A stretch of DNA of 64,000 nt, from assembly GCA_026261815.1 (NCBI GenBank), contig JAMPIT010000890.1:6478001-6542000 (forward strand), written 5' to 3'. The DNA comes from Monarcha castaneiventris obscurior. Lineage: Eukaryota > Chordata > Aves > Passeriformes > Monarchidae. This document shows, piece by piece, positions 25,842 to 38,740 of this stretch (positions are counted from its first letter, which is position 1; every line of letters starts with the position of its first letter). A model generated the notes under the pieces. That model ran no database searches. It saw only the letters and a program-made list of their open reading frames with translations, and had not been told where the DNA came from. A program made the position numbers and the translations under genes.

Positions 25842-28800
25842 AAACCTTCTGAATGCAGAGCTTGAAGACTGTGAAAGGACCTGAGGAATTGGTGGTGGAA
25901 TCTTTTGTTTCCAGGAGTCCTGTCAAAGCTTTAACAACTGGAAGTCATTACCAACCATGCAGCTTTTAGTTTTTCTTTGCAACTACCTAGTGGCCTCTCT
26001 TTGCAGGCATCCCTAGCACAAACACACTATTTCAGCAGGTGCATAATGAAAAGAAAAGCTTTGGTACAGGAACAGAACTATCTTCCCACTTCCTAACTGC
26101 AACCCTCTCCGACCAGGAGGAAGGCACTGAGCCAATGTGAGAAAGTGCAATTTGTAGATAAGCAGTCAGCTTGGGATCATACTCCTCACAACAGATAAAA
26201 TAAGAGGAAATCTCTCATGGCCACTGACCATGACAGAGAAGGATTTTACAACACAGAAACAGCTCGGAGCCAAACCGATGCAAGCAAAGTGACAGGAGCA
26301 GTGAGTGACAACTCTGCCCTGCCACGCTCTGCATCTTTTTATTAGACAGCCAGCTGACCACTTTGATTAAAAATATACATGTGTGTCATGGGAAGTCACA
26401 GCTGAACCCAGCAGCCCACGCTGCAACGTGCTGAACACAACGTCCAGATGCACAGCTCTTGCAGCTGAACCGGGAAATTGCAGCAGCAAACAAGCCTGAG
26501 TGAGAACCCGGTGACCTCTGCCTGCTGATCTTCCTGTGGGGACTGCCTGCAGGACACAGGCCCGGGTCCCCTCCGGAGAGCCACGGGGGAAGGAATACCT
26601 CACAGCCTCAGGTGGCAGAAAACTGCTTGCTCTGCAAAGCTACCGGAAACAAAGCACTCTGTGCTGAACCTCCCCATCTGAACAATGCACCAGCAGGCAG
26701 GCTAAGGAAGTCACAGGAGAGGGAACTACTCACTGAAGTAAAAATAAGTCAAGTCACGGTGCAGAGGCTCTGCTTCTTTCCTACTTGCTTGAAACATGGG
26801 TTAGTGATGGCTGTCTTCATTTATTTAAACACAAATATTAAAAGCACAAATATTTCCAAGGTTGGCTTAAACTCCTTATTATTCACTGTGTGTTCTCCAA
26901 TAAGAGGTCATGTATCCATTTGTTTAAAAATTACTTAAAAATCATAAAGATGTTTGTCCTTCATTTCCTCAGCAATTCTATTATCTGACTCGGTTGGTAT
27001 CAGAAAGCCATCAGCTTCATGAGATGTAGGGACTTTGTCCTTGCAGCAAAAGCTGGTAAAAAAATAAAGAATCCTTCTAGCTGAGAGAGCAATGCCTGAG
27101 GTACAGAAAGGCAGTATTTTTTTTTTCCAGCTTTGTTACTCAATTACTGTGAATTTACTGTAGTCCCTTTCTGATTTCTAAGGCTGTTGGATGCTGTCCC
27201 AGGAAACAGGAAAAGCTAATGTACTTGGCTCATGGACCGAGAGAAGAACTTTTGTTTCCATAAGCACATTATGACAATAAAAGTGCATATGTGCCTTCTA
27301 CCTCAAATAGTCACCAGATCTTTGTTTCATATACGATTCTTCTTGCTTCCAAGATGAACCTCCACTTCTGTGGCAGAGGTCATGGCATCAGATTCAAAAT
27401 GTTCTCCATCCCACAAGCCATAATTTATCACCAAGTAAATCTTGCAAAGAGAGACAAAGACAAAACAGCTAGAATTATAAAGGTAAGTTAGAATAGTGTA
27501 ATGACAAAGCCTAATTTAAAGGAGTAACCTGTGCAGGGTGGAAGAGAAAGGGCAAATGCTTGGAAAAGTACACTGAAATCCACCCAAGTGACTTGCACGG
27601 AAAAAATCTACATAATTACATGTTTCTGTAACTGTTATTACATCTGGGCTATAGACAGGGGAGAAGAACCCAGGAAGAGTTCAGGCCACACCCTGATTTG
27701 CCATTCACAATCACCTGCCTTGGAGAGACACAGAAATCATGTCTTTATGGCTGTGTTTTTAGAAAACTAAACGCTTTTCTTAACAACTCATTATGTAAGG
27801 CAGTTCCTGCTGCCAGCATCCCACAATGCAAGAAAGAAGGGAATTGATTGCATAGGAGGGTGGAGACAAATGTACTTGCAAAGTTAAATGAGTCAGCTTG
27901 GAAAAACTAACTCAACACAACCTAAAGAGAGAAAGTGGCAAAAGCAACAACATTTTAAATGGAAAGTCCTCTCTGAGGGCTCAGAACAAGGCCTGCCAGA
28001 GGCTACTGTACATTTAATGATGCAGAAGGCAACTGTGCTTACCACCTCCCCACCAGCATTCCAGACCTTTACCCCTTTCCTGAATCGTTTTCTTGAAGAA
28101 TCCATGGCTGTTGGAGGGCAGCCCTGCCTGCTGCCTGGCTGCAATCCCTTATGTAAACCTGGCAGCAAGGCTCCTCAGTGGTAAAGCAAATTATTACTTT
28201 TGATGGGGACTGAATGTACTGGCATGACAGACTTCAAAAACAAAAAAACCCCAAACCTAAACAAAAATAGTCAGCTAAGCAAACAACACGAGCCCCCCTG
28301 TTTGATTTGTTCTGGCAACAACAGGCCAGTTCTTATCACATGCCAGAGAATAATGATAAGTTTTGGCTTGCCTTGGTTTTAAACCGCAGCTGCTAAAAGC
28401 AAAGCCAACAAATAGGGAAAGTGTTTATAGTAAGCACAAACTTCTCAGTGTACAAATATATGTATGTTTTCATACCTCAATAACTAGCAGTGAAAATACA
28501 CTGTGTCATTAAAAAGAAGGCATAGCAGGGTACATTAACCAACCCTTTATTTTAGGGATGCTACCACGCTACTAGGCATGTGATCCCTTTATTTTCAGGA
28601 CACAGGCCAGATATAGGGATTTTTGTGAACAAAAGGTTGACGTAAACAAACCTCTTTGAGAACATGCACATGCTAGAAAGCCAGCACAGGGTATCTGTGC
28701 CAGCAAATCTCATTGCAGCTGTGACGGCAGCCATGAACAGGAATTTGTGATCTCTGGCACACAACTATGTGGCTACAAAATACAGAAGGCTGGCTTACTG

Positions 28801-29830
28801 AACAACTGCTGTGCTTGCTCTGAGCTGTGGCTCTCAGGAGCTGCACAATGTTTTTCACCAAGTCTGGCTGCCATGCATGCACCCACCCCCCAGCACCCAA
28901 GCACTACTAGGCAAGGAAAAGTACCCAGCTACACTCATGGATCTTTCCATGCACAGAGCCTAACAGCACCATAAAGAGCAGGATGTTCTCCCACTGAGGG
29001 ATCCCCCTTCTAAACAGTCCCAGGAATGCAAAGAGATGCAGCTCCAGCAAGTGCTAGAATAGACATGTACAACAGCAAAGCATACTTCAGTGCCCTTTCC
29101 TGGGCAGAAGATCCATCACAGTGCCAACCAAAGCCTGCAGACAGACACCTCTGAGCGAGTATCAGGAAAGACACCTATGCTCACCATCCTCAATCCCCTG
29201 CTTCACATTCTGAAGCATTTTCCCCCTTTTCTGAAAGTTCTCTCTTTTCTTTGCTTATATATGAAGTTTAGCACGAAAGGCTGAGAGCATTGCTTGCAAG
29301 AGGCCCTCCTAACTTTGTATCCACGGAAATCTTAATATATCTTAACCCTGAAGTAAAAGCCATTTGGATCTATTATTTGAAGCAGTTATTTGAAGTTTTA
29401 GTACCTCTAAACATATCCAAAATCGTGCCAGCTCCTACTGCAGTTAGGTATGAACCAGAGCTTTGAGCAGACTTTTCCCTTCTAGGTAAAGAAAGAAAGG
29501 GACCCAAACAGGGACTCTGCTCCACAGAGCAGCAAGCCCCCTCTAGTTCCCTCTCACTGAAGGTCTGCTAAGGCCCCAGGGTGGCCCATTCCATCCAGCC
29601 CACTCTCCAGTACTAAAGCTGTTGCCTCCCCAAGCTCCTGAGTCTGCAGTGTGAGTCTCGTGGCTCTCAACCAGGTAACGACAAAGGATGTGTGTGGTTC
29701 CCAGGGTCCGGAGGTTTTGCTGCCCTAAAGTTCTGCTCAGGAACTCTTGCAAAAATGAGATGAGACTCACAGAAGTACGTAACAGACTGCATATTGCCTA
29801 AAGACTTTCACCCTTTTTTCAGAGGACCAG

Positions 29831-29890
29831 TCTCTCCTCTCCTCTCCCCTCCTCTCCTGCCTTCCTTTCTTCCTTCCTTTCTCTCCTTCT
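29831..29890. repeat. Polypyrimidine tract (59 of 60 bases C or T)
   Basis: The plus strand carries 60 bases of CTCTCC- and TTCC-type repeats, interrupted only by one G at 29859. On the transcribed (minus) strand of FAM13A this is a polypurine tract. Such tracts can form triplex DNA and can stall polymerases. No acceptor AG sits at its end in the gene's orientation. Confidence 0.85.
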
Positions 29891-30294
29891 GCACTGTTTT
29901 TGGATTTACTCAAGAGCTGCATTTCAGGTATGCTCTTCTGCTATTGCATAATTAGGAGTGTGCCCTTGGCATACAGCTATAATAATGAGGCAATTTTCAA
30001 AACAACACATACATTATATGCTAGTGGGGACTGCAGGTATATAGGGTTAATCCACCTACTTTGCTCAGAAAAAAGGAACATAACAACCTTACATATAGCA
30101 TTTTCTTAAGATAACTGTTGTGAACAGAAGGTGATACAGATTTTATGCTCTGCAATGTTTTGACTGCAACTGATATATTGCATATTTCAAATGACAGCAG
30201 CACCTTCAAAAAATTCCTGCAATGAGGAATATCTTACCTGTAAGAAGGCATAACATTTTTTTAAAAAATGGTAAATCATTCTAGAAGACATAGT

Positions 30295-30328
30295 CACAAC
30301 TATAGTTGTGTATATGTGTATATACACA
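30295..30328. repeat. Two adjacent perfect palindromes
   Basis: CACAACTATAGTTGTG (30295-30310) and TGTGTATATACACA (30315-30328) are each perfect palindromes, four bases apart. A 12-base direct repeat (AATTGTATGAAG) follows at about 30,350-30,375. These may be chance products of the AT-rich simple sequence here. Confidence 0.75.
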
Positions 30329-33085
30329 ATGTGTAGTCATTTTAAGGACAATTGTATGAAGAATTGTATGAAGACACATTAAGAGACATTTTAAATAGTA
30401 CTAAAAATTACTAATCAGCCAGAAGTCTCTCAGTTTCTCCCTGAAGGCTGTAGGGTCAAATTAAACTGATTGAAAAGTTACTAAAGATTGTAATCCTTGC
30501 TGGAGGGGGCCTTAGGGGCTTAGTGTATGTGGTTATTTCTTCACTGTTACACTTGTGAAGCTGCTAAGGGTGGAATTCTGCATCTACTGTTTTGCGTAGC
30601 CCTTCATCCTCTTCTAATCCACCCATATCATGATACCTGAGCATGGAAAGAGAACAAAGCACAGGTGTTTTCATGCAACAGCAAATGATTGCCACTGCCA
30701 AGAACAACCTTTAATGTTTTCTAACAAAGATTGTATCATAGCTGAGCAGAAACAGTAATTTCAGGAGAATTTATCTGGTAATTACATATAATTAATGATA
30801 ACATTTATTTTAGAACTGTTGGTACCTTGTGACACAAAACCCTCCAACAAGAATAGCAGTGTGTTTGCAAAGCACTTTGTAATCTAGGTCAGATGCCAGA
30901 GTCCTTCTGCTGAAAAAGGTGAAAACTCCTAATAATAGCCTTGCACTGAAATAACACCAGGTAATACTTCATTGTGGGCTTAAATTATATGGGAGTGACA
31001 CAAGGCTGCCAAAAGCACGTTTAAAACCACTCCTGATGTATCAGAGCACTACACTAATGCCAGGGAATGAGGGTTTGTGCCTGTTGCACAGACAGCTGTC
31101 CCCCAAGCATGTTAGGTCTGCTGGAGACCTCTCTCTGCTCCACGGCCTTCTCTCCATCCCATCCTGCCCAACAACTCGCCAGCCTAGAGCTGGGAAGAAA
31201 ACAGCAAACGCTACCTATTCCTCCTTCAGCAGCAGCAGTAGATCACTGACAAAAAAGTACCAGAAGCAAAGAGTAGTGCAGATATTCTACACAATTAGCT
31301 AAGTATGTACAGAAGTGCGACAGGACAGAAAACTAGGGCATTCTTGAACAAAATGGGATTACAAGAGAATTAGTTTCTACAGTTAATTAATTTCCCAGAT
31401 AAAATTAGAGATGCAGACATCATTCAACCCAAGGCCCGAGCATGAAGATTAGGCTTCTGCCTAGTTACAAACACATTTCATTTGGTGCCCAACTGTCCCA
31501 TACTTCAACAGTCTCTTCTAAGCAATTACACATGGACAGGAAAGCAGGAATTCCTACAGCAAATAATTACATTGCTTGGGGACTGTTCTAAAAGAAAGGC
31601 AGTTTGTTGTGGTACCTCATGAAGTAGATCAATCACACACACCTTCCCAGACATGAGACCTGGCAATTCTTTATTTGAACCCTTGTGCACTTCATTTCCC
31701 TTTACACCTTGGAGCACATAGCAGAGTACAGGCAGGGGCACAATTTCTGCCAGGTTACAGCAGCATATCAACTCAAGAGGCTGGAACTTCTGCCCCAGCC
31801 CCACCTGCCTGGCCTTGTCTAGCTGCTAGAACTGTATTGCCTTCTCCGTTTTGCCAGGTGATCTGCTCTGATAATTGATTTCTAAGTCATCTCAGTCAAA
31901 AGCAGCTGGATTAATGAAGCCATGTAAACAAACTTGATGTGTTCTGGCTGCAGGAATTTTTGGGGAAGCTCTGGGAGAGTGAAACACACAGCTAACACAG
32001 CTAAGAGTTAAAGAGCATGTGTGCCTGTGAAGGGCTAGAAACCAAATTCGACATCTATGCTTCACCACCATTACTGTGAATCAAAACCTGGTGTTAGTGC
32101 ATAATTTGCTAACTTGTCTCATAAATTGAGTGCTGTCTGTCTGCATTGGTGCTGAGAATAGCACACATCTCCTGCTTACACAGTGAATTCACTCAGTTAC
32201 GTGTCTGGCAGCACTGCCTCTGCTTTGTGTTCCTGGTTGGTATGCTGGGACACTGCAGTGTTGTGTTTCATGACACGTGAATAGCACTATTTCCCACATC
32301 AGGCCAATTCCATATTTTGGTAGCACACTGCAATTTCCCACTGTAACCTGAATCCCTCATGTGCTGCACTACACATAAGAGGAGAGAAAACAAGACTCGA
32401 TTCAATATCCTGAGAACAATGAAAAAATCCTGGTTCAGCCTGATGTTCAGGAAAGGACTTCACAAAAAAGCAAAATGCCCATTACCTGTTCACCTAACAG
32501 ACAATCTGCCAACAATCAAAACTCAAAATACTCCTTCAGTTGGATACTTTTATAGATGCTTTAAACTGACAGACTCTCATAGATAAATTCAGAAGGATAC
32601 TCTTATAGATACTCTACACATACTCTTCTATTCTTGCCTGAACAGAGCAGTACTATCAGTAGCATCATTCTTGCCAGAAAGAGAAAACCCTTCAAAAGCC
32701 CCTTCCTTTTTGGATTTATGACTGAGAATAAAGTCAGCCATCTGTTAAGACTTAAACTGGGCACATCAAATACACTTGATTATTCAAAAGAGAAACATTT
32801 TGGTTATCTTGTGCTTGGTGTAATTTCTATTGCCTGATTGCAGATCAGACCTGTCCACCTGCACTCCTTCACCAAGCAGGCTACCTTCATATGCTTGAAA
32901 CTTTATGTTGGAGAGGCAAACCAAAGCACACAGCTGGCTTCAGGGTGTGTGGATTCAACAGGAAAAGGCACCTCAATTTATCTTACACCCCAGTATCCTG
33001 TTTAAGTGTTCAAAATGCCCAGAGCCGGAGGTGCAGGTACAAAAAAACAAAGAGACAAACACAAAGACAAAAAAAGAACACTAAC

Positions 33086-33258
33086 CTGGAGAGAAACACA
33101 TCATTGTTAATGAAGGAGATTTCATCTGCTAAGTCCATCTCCTTCCCACATGAGCCACTGTCAGTTAATCGGAGGCTGACTTGAGGTATTCCATCTGACT
33201 GGCCTGGTTGTGGCAATAGGCACATTTGGTTGGGTCGTTCCGTTGGGGGTTTGGTCAT
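33086..33258 (-). CDS. FAM13A: FAM13A exon: segment following the RhoGAP domain (173 bp, phase 0 to 2)
   Basis: A pyrimidine-rich acceptor (CTTGCTTCTGTAG) precedes 33258 and the donor GTTAGT begins at 33085. The frame reads MTKPPTERPNQMCLL, then SDGIPQVSLRL, and ends DVFLS plus AG. Human FAM13A has MPKPPPKTK, SDGIPQLSLRL and LVPS in this order, so the identity is clear from the SDGIPQ block. The ATG at the exon's first base aligns with an internal methionine in human, so it need not be a start. The two trailing bases AG join C from the 9.2 kb exon to make serine, giving SSQEDERP. This exon belongs only to the long isoforms; short transcripts from the internal CpG island bypass it. Confidence 0.88.
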
Positions 33259-35037
33259 CTACAGAAGCAAGGAGAGAGAAAATTGACATGTGAAAAGAAG
33301 AAAGGCCAGAATAGCCCTTTCACAGAACCTGTGACTGAAAGACATTCCATACCAGTGTACAAACAGCAAAGGTGACAAGGTGCAAAACAGTATTACAAAA
33401 TACAGATAAATCAAACACTCAGCTTGATAAAGACTATTTAAAGAAAAATAAAGGCGTGTCTATTGAAAGAGCAGGGGCAAGAAAAAAATAAAGAAAAGAA
33501 AGGTAAGTGAAATAAATACTTATCTTCTGTATCACAGCAAACAGACTAAAAAAGTTTGCATTGAATTTGCTTCTTGACCACTGGAGAAACAGATGGTACC
33601 AGCAATTACATACCTCTGCTCAACCTCCTTCCCACACTTTTTAATGACAATTGACATCAATATGTGCCCTAAGAATGCTTAGGGGAGAAGAAGAGCAAGT
33701 TCAGAGGTCTGCCCCTTATTTTAACAGCAAACACTGAACTTAACCTTTGTGATTATGTTTCAGTTTTCTCTTGTGCTCACTGCTGGTTTTAGCCTCTGCA
33801 AGATCCCGTGGCTGGGAGTTTCGCAACATTGTTACACATTGATTAAAATCAATTAAAAAGTACTTCTATTTTAGGTATGGTGACATAATCTTTCCCTTGG
33901 TTTTGAATTATGAGAATTTGCCAGTAACTGTTTCGTAACCACCTTCCCCATACCATTCTTGACTTTATACTACTCCAGAAGTAGTCTCTAATCAGACAGA
34001 AAAATATGAATTTATATAGTCTCTCATTTTACAGAAGTCATGCTCATGTGTTTGATCATTTTTGCTGCTTTTCTCTACACCTTTTCACCTTGCATTAAGT
34101 CCTTTCTAAAACGTAGTCAGAACTGCATGTGGCATTAGATATGAAGGCAGATTTAGAGGTGGCTTCTCATGAAAATCTAACCTTTTATTTGCTTTCATGA
34201 TTGCTTAATTTGGAGCTCATCAGTATACACATTTATACAATCTCTGGGGTTTTGTGGACATAGTTAGCACATAGTGATGGAAACTCAACTAATCAGTTTT
34301 TCACCCAATACAGAGTAAATTAGAAGCCTTCTGAAAGTCTTTGTAGCCAGATTTTAGTTTTTCCTACCTTGAATACTTTTCTATTAGCAGTACATTCAGT
34401 ATTTCCTAGGTCATTATGGAAGCAGTTAAATAGCACAGATTCCAACAAAGATCCTTTAGGGACTTCTCAGAAAACTTCTCTCCACTGATAAACCAATCCT
34501 ATCTTTTTATTGCTTTCTAGTTATTAGTCCATAAAAAGTCTTTCCTTCTAATCACAAGATATCTTTGCTTCTTTAGAAACTGTTAACAATACCATGAAAA
34601 TTCAAGTGCACTACACTGACTATAGCTATGCACATGTTCACAGGCTCTTCTGTAACAATTTTTTCCCTAAAGAAATAATGCTGGTGACTCCTAATGACTT
34701 TAATTATCCATTTGCTTCTCAGTTCTGCTGCCTGCTGTAGTTGTTACAAATCTGCTGGGAGAGTAAATCTGAATTTCTGAACTCCTTTTCACACCTGTCT
34801 TACCCTAAGATTTTTGTAAAATTCATTTTACTTCTGTTTCTAGCGCTTCGCTACACTCACAGTTGCTTTCAAATGCTTTGTGCGTGTTGAAAAGTTTCAT
34901 GGGACAGAAGGCTGCTTCTTACTGAGCTTTGAAGAGAATAAAATGAAAAATAAAACATTTATCAGTGCAAAGGGAAATCAGAGAGAGATGTTGAGAGAGC
35001 TTCCCAGTTTCAGCCTCTGGACCGCTTGCTCTGAGTA

Positions 35038-35088
35038 AGATCCTGACTTTGCTGACGTCAATGCGCATTCCGCCTGAAGTCAGGATCT
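35038..35088. repeat. 12-bp stem with a CRE-type site in the loop
   Basis: AGATCCTGACTT (35038-35049) and AAGTCAGGATCT (35077-35088) are exact reverse complements. The 27-base loop contains TGACGTCA (35053-35060), the full consensus cAMP-response element. The surroundings are slightly richer in GC and CpG than the neighbouring intron. Function is not shown. Confidence 0.7.
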
Positions 35089-35356
35089 CACCTTTGGACC
35101 ACTGCTGGTTCCAGCAATACTTTGTTAGCCCATCACCTGCAGCAGTCTCCGGCTGTTGGAACCACGGGCATTGGCACACAGCACATGGACACCAGGCAGT
35201 GCCTCCCAGCTGGTACAAAACAGCAGCACTGCTGTGATTTAAATGGGGAAAATCACGTCTGGTCTGTGGGGAGGAAGGGGGACGGGGAGCTACACAATGG
35301 CAACATTACAGGAGAGAATCACAACAGGAGGCAGCAGAGCCTGGAGGCACTAACTC

Positions 35357-35490
35357 ACTGAAGAGGCCAATCCCCACCTGCCTACAACCTCCTTTCAAGT
35401 AGGTATAGAGAGCAATAACACCACCCCTCAGCCTCCTTTTCTCCAGGCTAAACAAGCCCAGCTCGTGAACATCTGACCTGCTGCACACTG
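35357..35490 (-). mobile_element. CR1 LINE 3'-region fragment
   Basis: On the minus strand this reads GCTCTATACCTACTTGAAAG, then a block close to GAGGTTGTAGGCAGGTGGGG and GGCCTCTTC, which is characteristic of the 3' part of avian CR1 elements. The fragment is short, 5'-truncated and lacks the terminal octamer repeat. It lies in the same orientation as FAM13A. Boundaries are approximate. Confidence 0.8.
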
Positions 35491-37852
35491 AGATGCCTGA
35501 TGTGGTGTGGCGTCTGTCAAAGCAGCATTTTGTCCCCGTTGAAATCTAACCACTAAACAAACACACATCTCTAAATCTTTGTAAATACATAAAAAGCTTC
35601 ACTTTGGAAGATGACATCAATAAATCCAAGGACAAGCCTAGAGAGCAGTGATGCTTTGGCTGAAGAAAGAATCATTTGATTTTTGTTTCCTGAAAGTTTT
35701 TTCTCTGGTGAAGCTTAACCTCAAATTGCATTTGACAAAGATCAGACTCAGCCTGAAGCAGGTATGTTGTGGGCTGTTACAACATAGCCACAAGCTGTGG
35801 CCACTAAAAGCATGGGCTCTGTTTCAGTCTGCTACTCTGTAATTTAAAATACACCTTCATTCTCAGCTAAATACAAGCAAAATAGCATCAGGTGCTACTG
35901 ATGATCAAAAGGACAAGAAAAGATAGTAAAACCACTAAAGAACTGAAAATTACAAGGAAATAATACACAATACATCCTGCATTTGGCTTTCGAGTTTTGT
36001 TGTCTCAAAGTTCAGATGCAAGGAACTGTGTTTGCAGTTGTAATAGAAACTAGTCAGTTTTACGACCAGTATAAACATGCATCATGATGGGTGTTGAAGA
36101 AAGTGCAAGAAAACCTTTCACCTGGAGGCACAAGCTGACCAGTCAAGTGACATCATCCCACACAATAATACCACCAAGATTCTTCATAACTGACTGGGTG
36201 CTTCATAGGGATGTTTCATCTCCCTGTGAGGTGTCAGAAGCTCCTGGGTTCAAAGATCGAAGATAAACATGACATATTCTAAAGATCTGACGTGGTGTGG
36301 TGACTAATCGTTCTCTGTTCTTGAAGAACATGAACTGCTCCAGATGAGTCTGGAGAGCTCTGTGCATATGAATCAACATAGTTTATAGACACAGACCCTT
36401 AGCACAGGTCATCCTGCTTTTCTGAGTACCTCACTCATGTTCTCAAGTAAGAAAATGAAAAACTTCCAGTATCTCAAGCTATGCATGAACATGTAAATAA
36501 TTGGACAATTCATAACCATTTGAGTTAAGTAACTTTGAAGTCTAAATGCAGATCTTTTGGGAAGAAACTAGCTGTGAGTTTATATTTAAATATCATCATT
36601 GAAAGATAATAAAGATATTTCTATAAAGTAATCCTCAAAAAACTCACCAGGTATTTAAAACACACACAGCACATTCTTTTGTTTAAAGGTGCATGAATGT
36701 AGTATTCTTCCAGACAAGAGAAACCTCCCTCAAAAACTTGCTTAATACACAAATGGAATTCTTAGAGTTGTCCACCAAAACAGAGGTCCATATTACTTTT
36801 TGAAAGGCTTCGTACTTTGTCACCCTAGTGCTCTTTCAACTTACAAGTTGTCTGTAGCAATAGAAATATCCCATAGAACCGAAAAAGGTACATTTCTTTG
36901 CAAAAACCCAGGCATAGCCAAGTAATGCATGGAAATTTGGAACTCTGTTTTCTTTCTCACTCTAGTCTCAATGTGGCTAGCTATCAGCACAAAGCTTTAA
37001 TGTCAATCTATTCACTCACCAGCATTACCTCTGCTTCACGAAGGACTGAGAAAAGGAGAACATTAGCCAGCTGTAACTCACGCCTGACAGCCAATCAACG
37101 TGATTCAGCCAGTTCTGCCCAGTCAAACAACCAGGCAATGAGCCACCTGCCAAAGTCACCCACGCTTGCTATTAGGTCACTGAAACCTCTTGAAACAAAT
37201 ATATTCCACTCACTCCATTCATACACAGAGCTGCAAGCTCTCTGCCAAAGTTCGCGGCAATGACAATGACAATTACACCAGGCCTTGTTTGGAGACACAA
37301 ATTTTGCCAGAGGGTTTAGGTCATCCTGAATTGTTCCAGAACCTGATGGAAATTCCTGCTGAGACAGTAAATCCCTTCAAGTCATTCAGTGAACAGACCA
37401 AGTATTTATGCTGTACTTGTGTTGTTCTCCAAAATTTCATACTGCAGCCAGTTCTCACACAACACCAGCTCCACCACCATTTTATTGCAGTAAGGGACTT
37501 CTGGGATGAATCTGGATGGGATAAATCTCCTGCAGCTGTGAGTACCAGATACATTTCAGGCCCAAAGGGCTTTCAAAAGGCAGGAATAAATCCACAGTGA
37601 GATTCTTCAGTTACATTAATCTCACACTTCTTATATTATTCTCCCACTTTCTATTCCTATGCTCCTACTGAGGGTGTGATTACATTACTGGCCATGGCAC
37701 AGAATTTCTGTGTGTGAGGGAGCAAGTGCCAAAGTCATGGTTTGAATGCCATGTGGACTACACTAGGAGGGACAAAGAAGTCAGACAGGCTGTGGAGCAA
37801 CATAATCCTAACATACCTCAATTATGCTGACATTTTTTTCTATAACAGTAGA

Positions 37853-38075
37853 GCTAAAGGCAAGGGAAGAACTACAGATGTTATCTGCTGGACTTCTGCA
37901 AGGCCTTTAACACAGCCCCCACCACATCCTTCTCTCCGAATTGCAGAGACATAGATTTGATGGATGGAGTGTTTGGTGGATGAGGATTAGCCAATGCATG
38001 GTTGCATCCAGAGAGGAGTGGTGAAGGACTCGATGTCCCAGTTGAGACTGCTGACAAGTGGTGTTCCTCACTACA
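37853..38075 (+). mobile_element. CR1 LINE fragment, reverse-transcriptase region
   Basis: The plus strand contains CTGGACTTCTGCAAGGCCTT and matches the CR1 reverse-transcriptase coding region through to GTGACAAGTGGTGTTCC-like sequence (here GCTGACAAGTGGTGTTCC). The frame is broken by stops and small indels, so it is not functional. Both ends are truncated. It covers about the same region of the element as part of the next CR1 copy, so it is a separate insertion. Confidence 0.82.
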
Positions 38076-38740
38076 GATGCCTTTAGTAAGGCTGCTGTTT
38101 TACTTAAAATGGGCTTGTGCCCAAATACTTCCCCAAAACATAGATTCTATTCAGAAAGTAATAAAATGTAAAAATGTCACTAAAAGCCACCTTGATTCAT
38201 CACTTCACCTATGACCTACAATACTGATTTTAAAACCACACAGGCATATTACAGTTGTGAAGTTCTTCTCAAATTAAAGATGTCTCACCATCTTAAATTA
38301 CTGACACTGGGAGACAAAGATCAATAGCTCTGTAATCGTTCCAGGTTTAGCAGAGTCAACACATACTTGAAAAATAATTCAGTTACCAACTCTCTTCCAC
38401 ACTCAGAACCAAGCCTGAAATCCTTCCTTGATTAACTCCCATGCTGTAACCATAAAGTCACGATAAATGTGGTCATCTTTACAATACGTGCAGCTGCCAC
38501 TGCCAAATTTGGATTTCTCTTACTCTACTTGTATTTTTAGGCATTGGATGATTAAAACACCTCCTCTGCACTCTGCTCTTCTCAGATATCAAAGTTAAAA
38601 ATTCGATGCAACCCTAAAGTGTATGAAGCTTTAAAGTTCAATTAAATTCTGATGTTTTATGCAAGTTCAGATGTCTTAAGGAGAGCAAGACTCTTTGGAA
38701 TCAAAGAGCTGAGTATTATCTTCCTTTAAACCACATCCCA

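Larger units (their letters stand above)
18721..33085 (-). other. FAM13A: FAM13A intron upstream of the CpG-island promoter
   Basis: Mostly unique AT-rich DNA lying 5' (transcriptionally) of the internal promoter and 3' of the 33.2 kb exon. It would be the natural place for enhancers of the short isoform, but I cannot identify any by eye. Visible structures are the GC-rich shoulder at 18.87-18.96 kb, a 41-bp tandem duplication at 25.76 kb, a polypyrimidine tract at 29.83 kb and short palindromes at 30.3 kb. No transposon of clear family and no extra exon was recognised. Confidence 0.55.

Noticed and set aside
34805..34930. Minus-strand acceptor (TTCAAAGCTCAG) with donors GTGAGT and GTAAGA as a missing exon
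   Set aside because: Every frame meets a stop before a usable donor.
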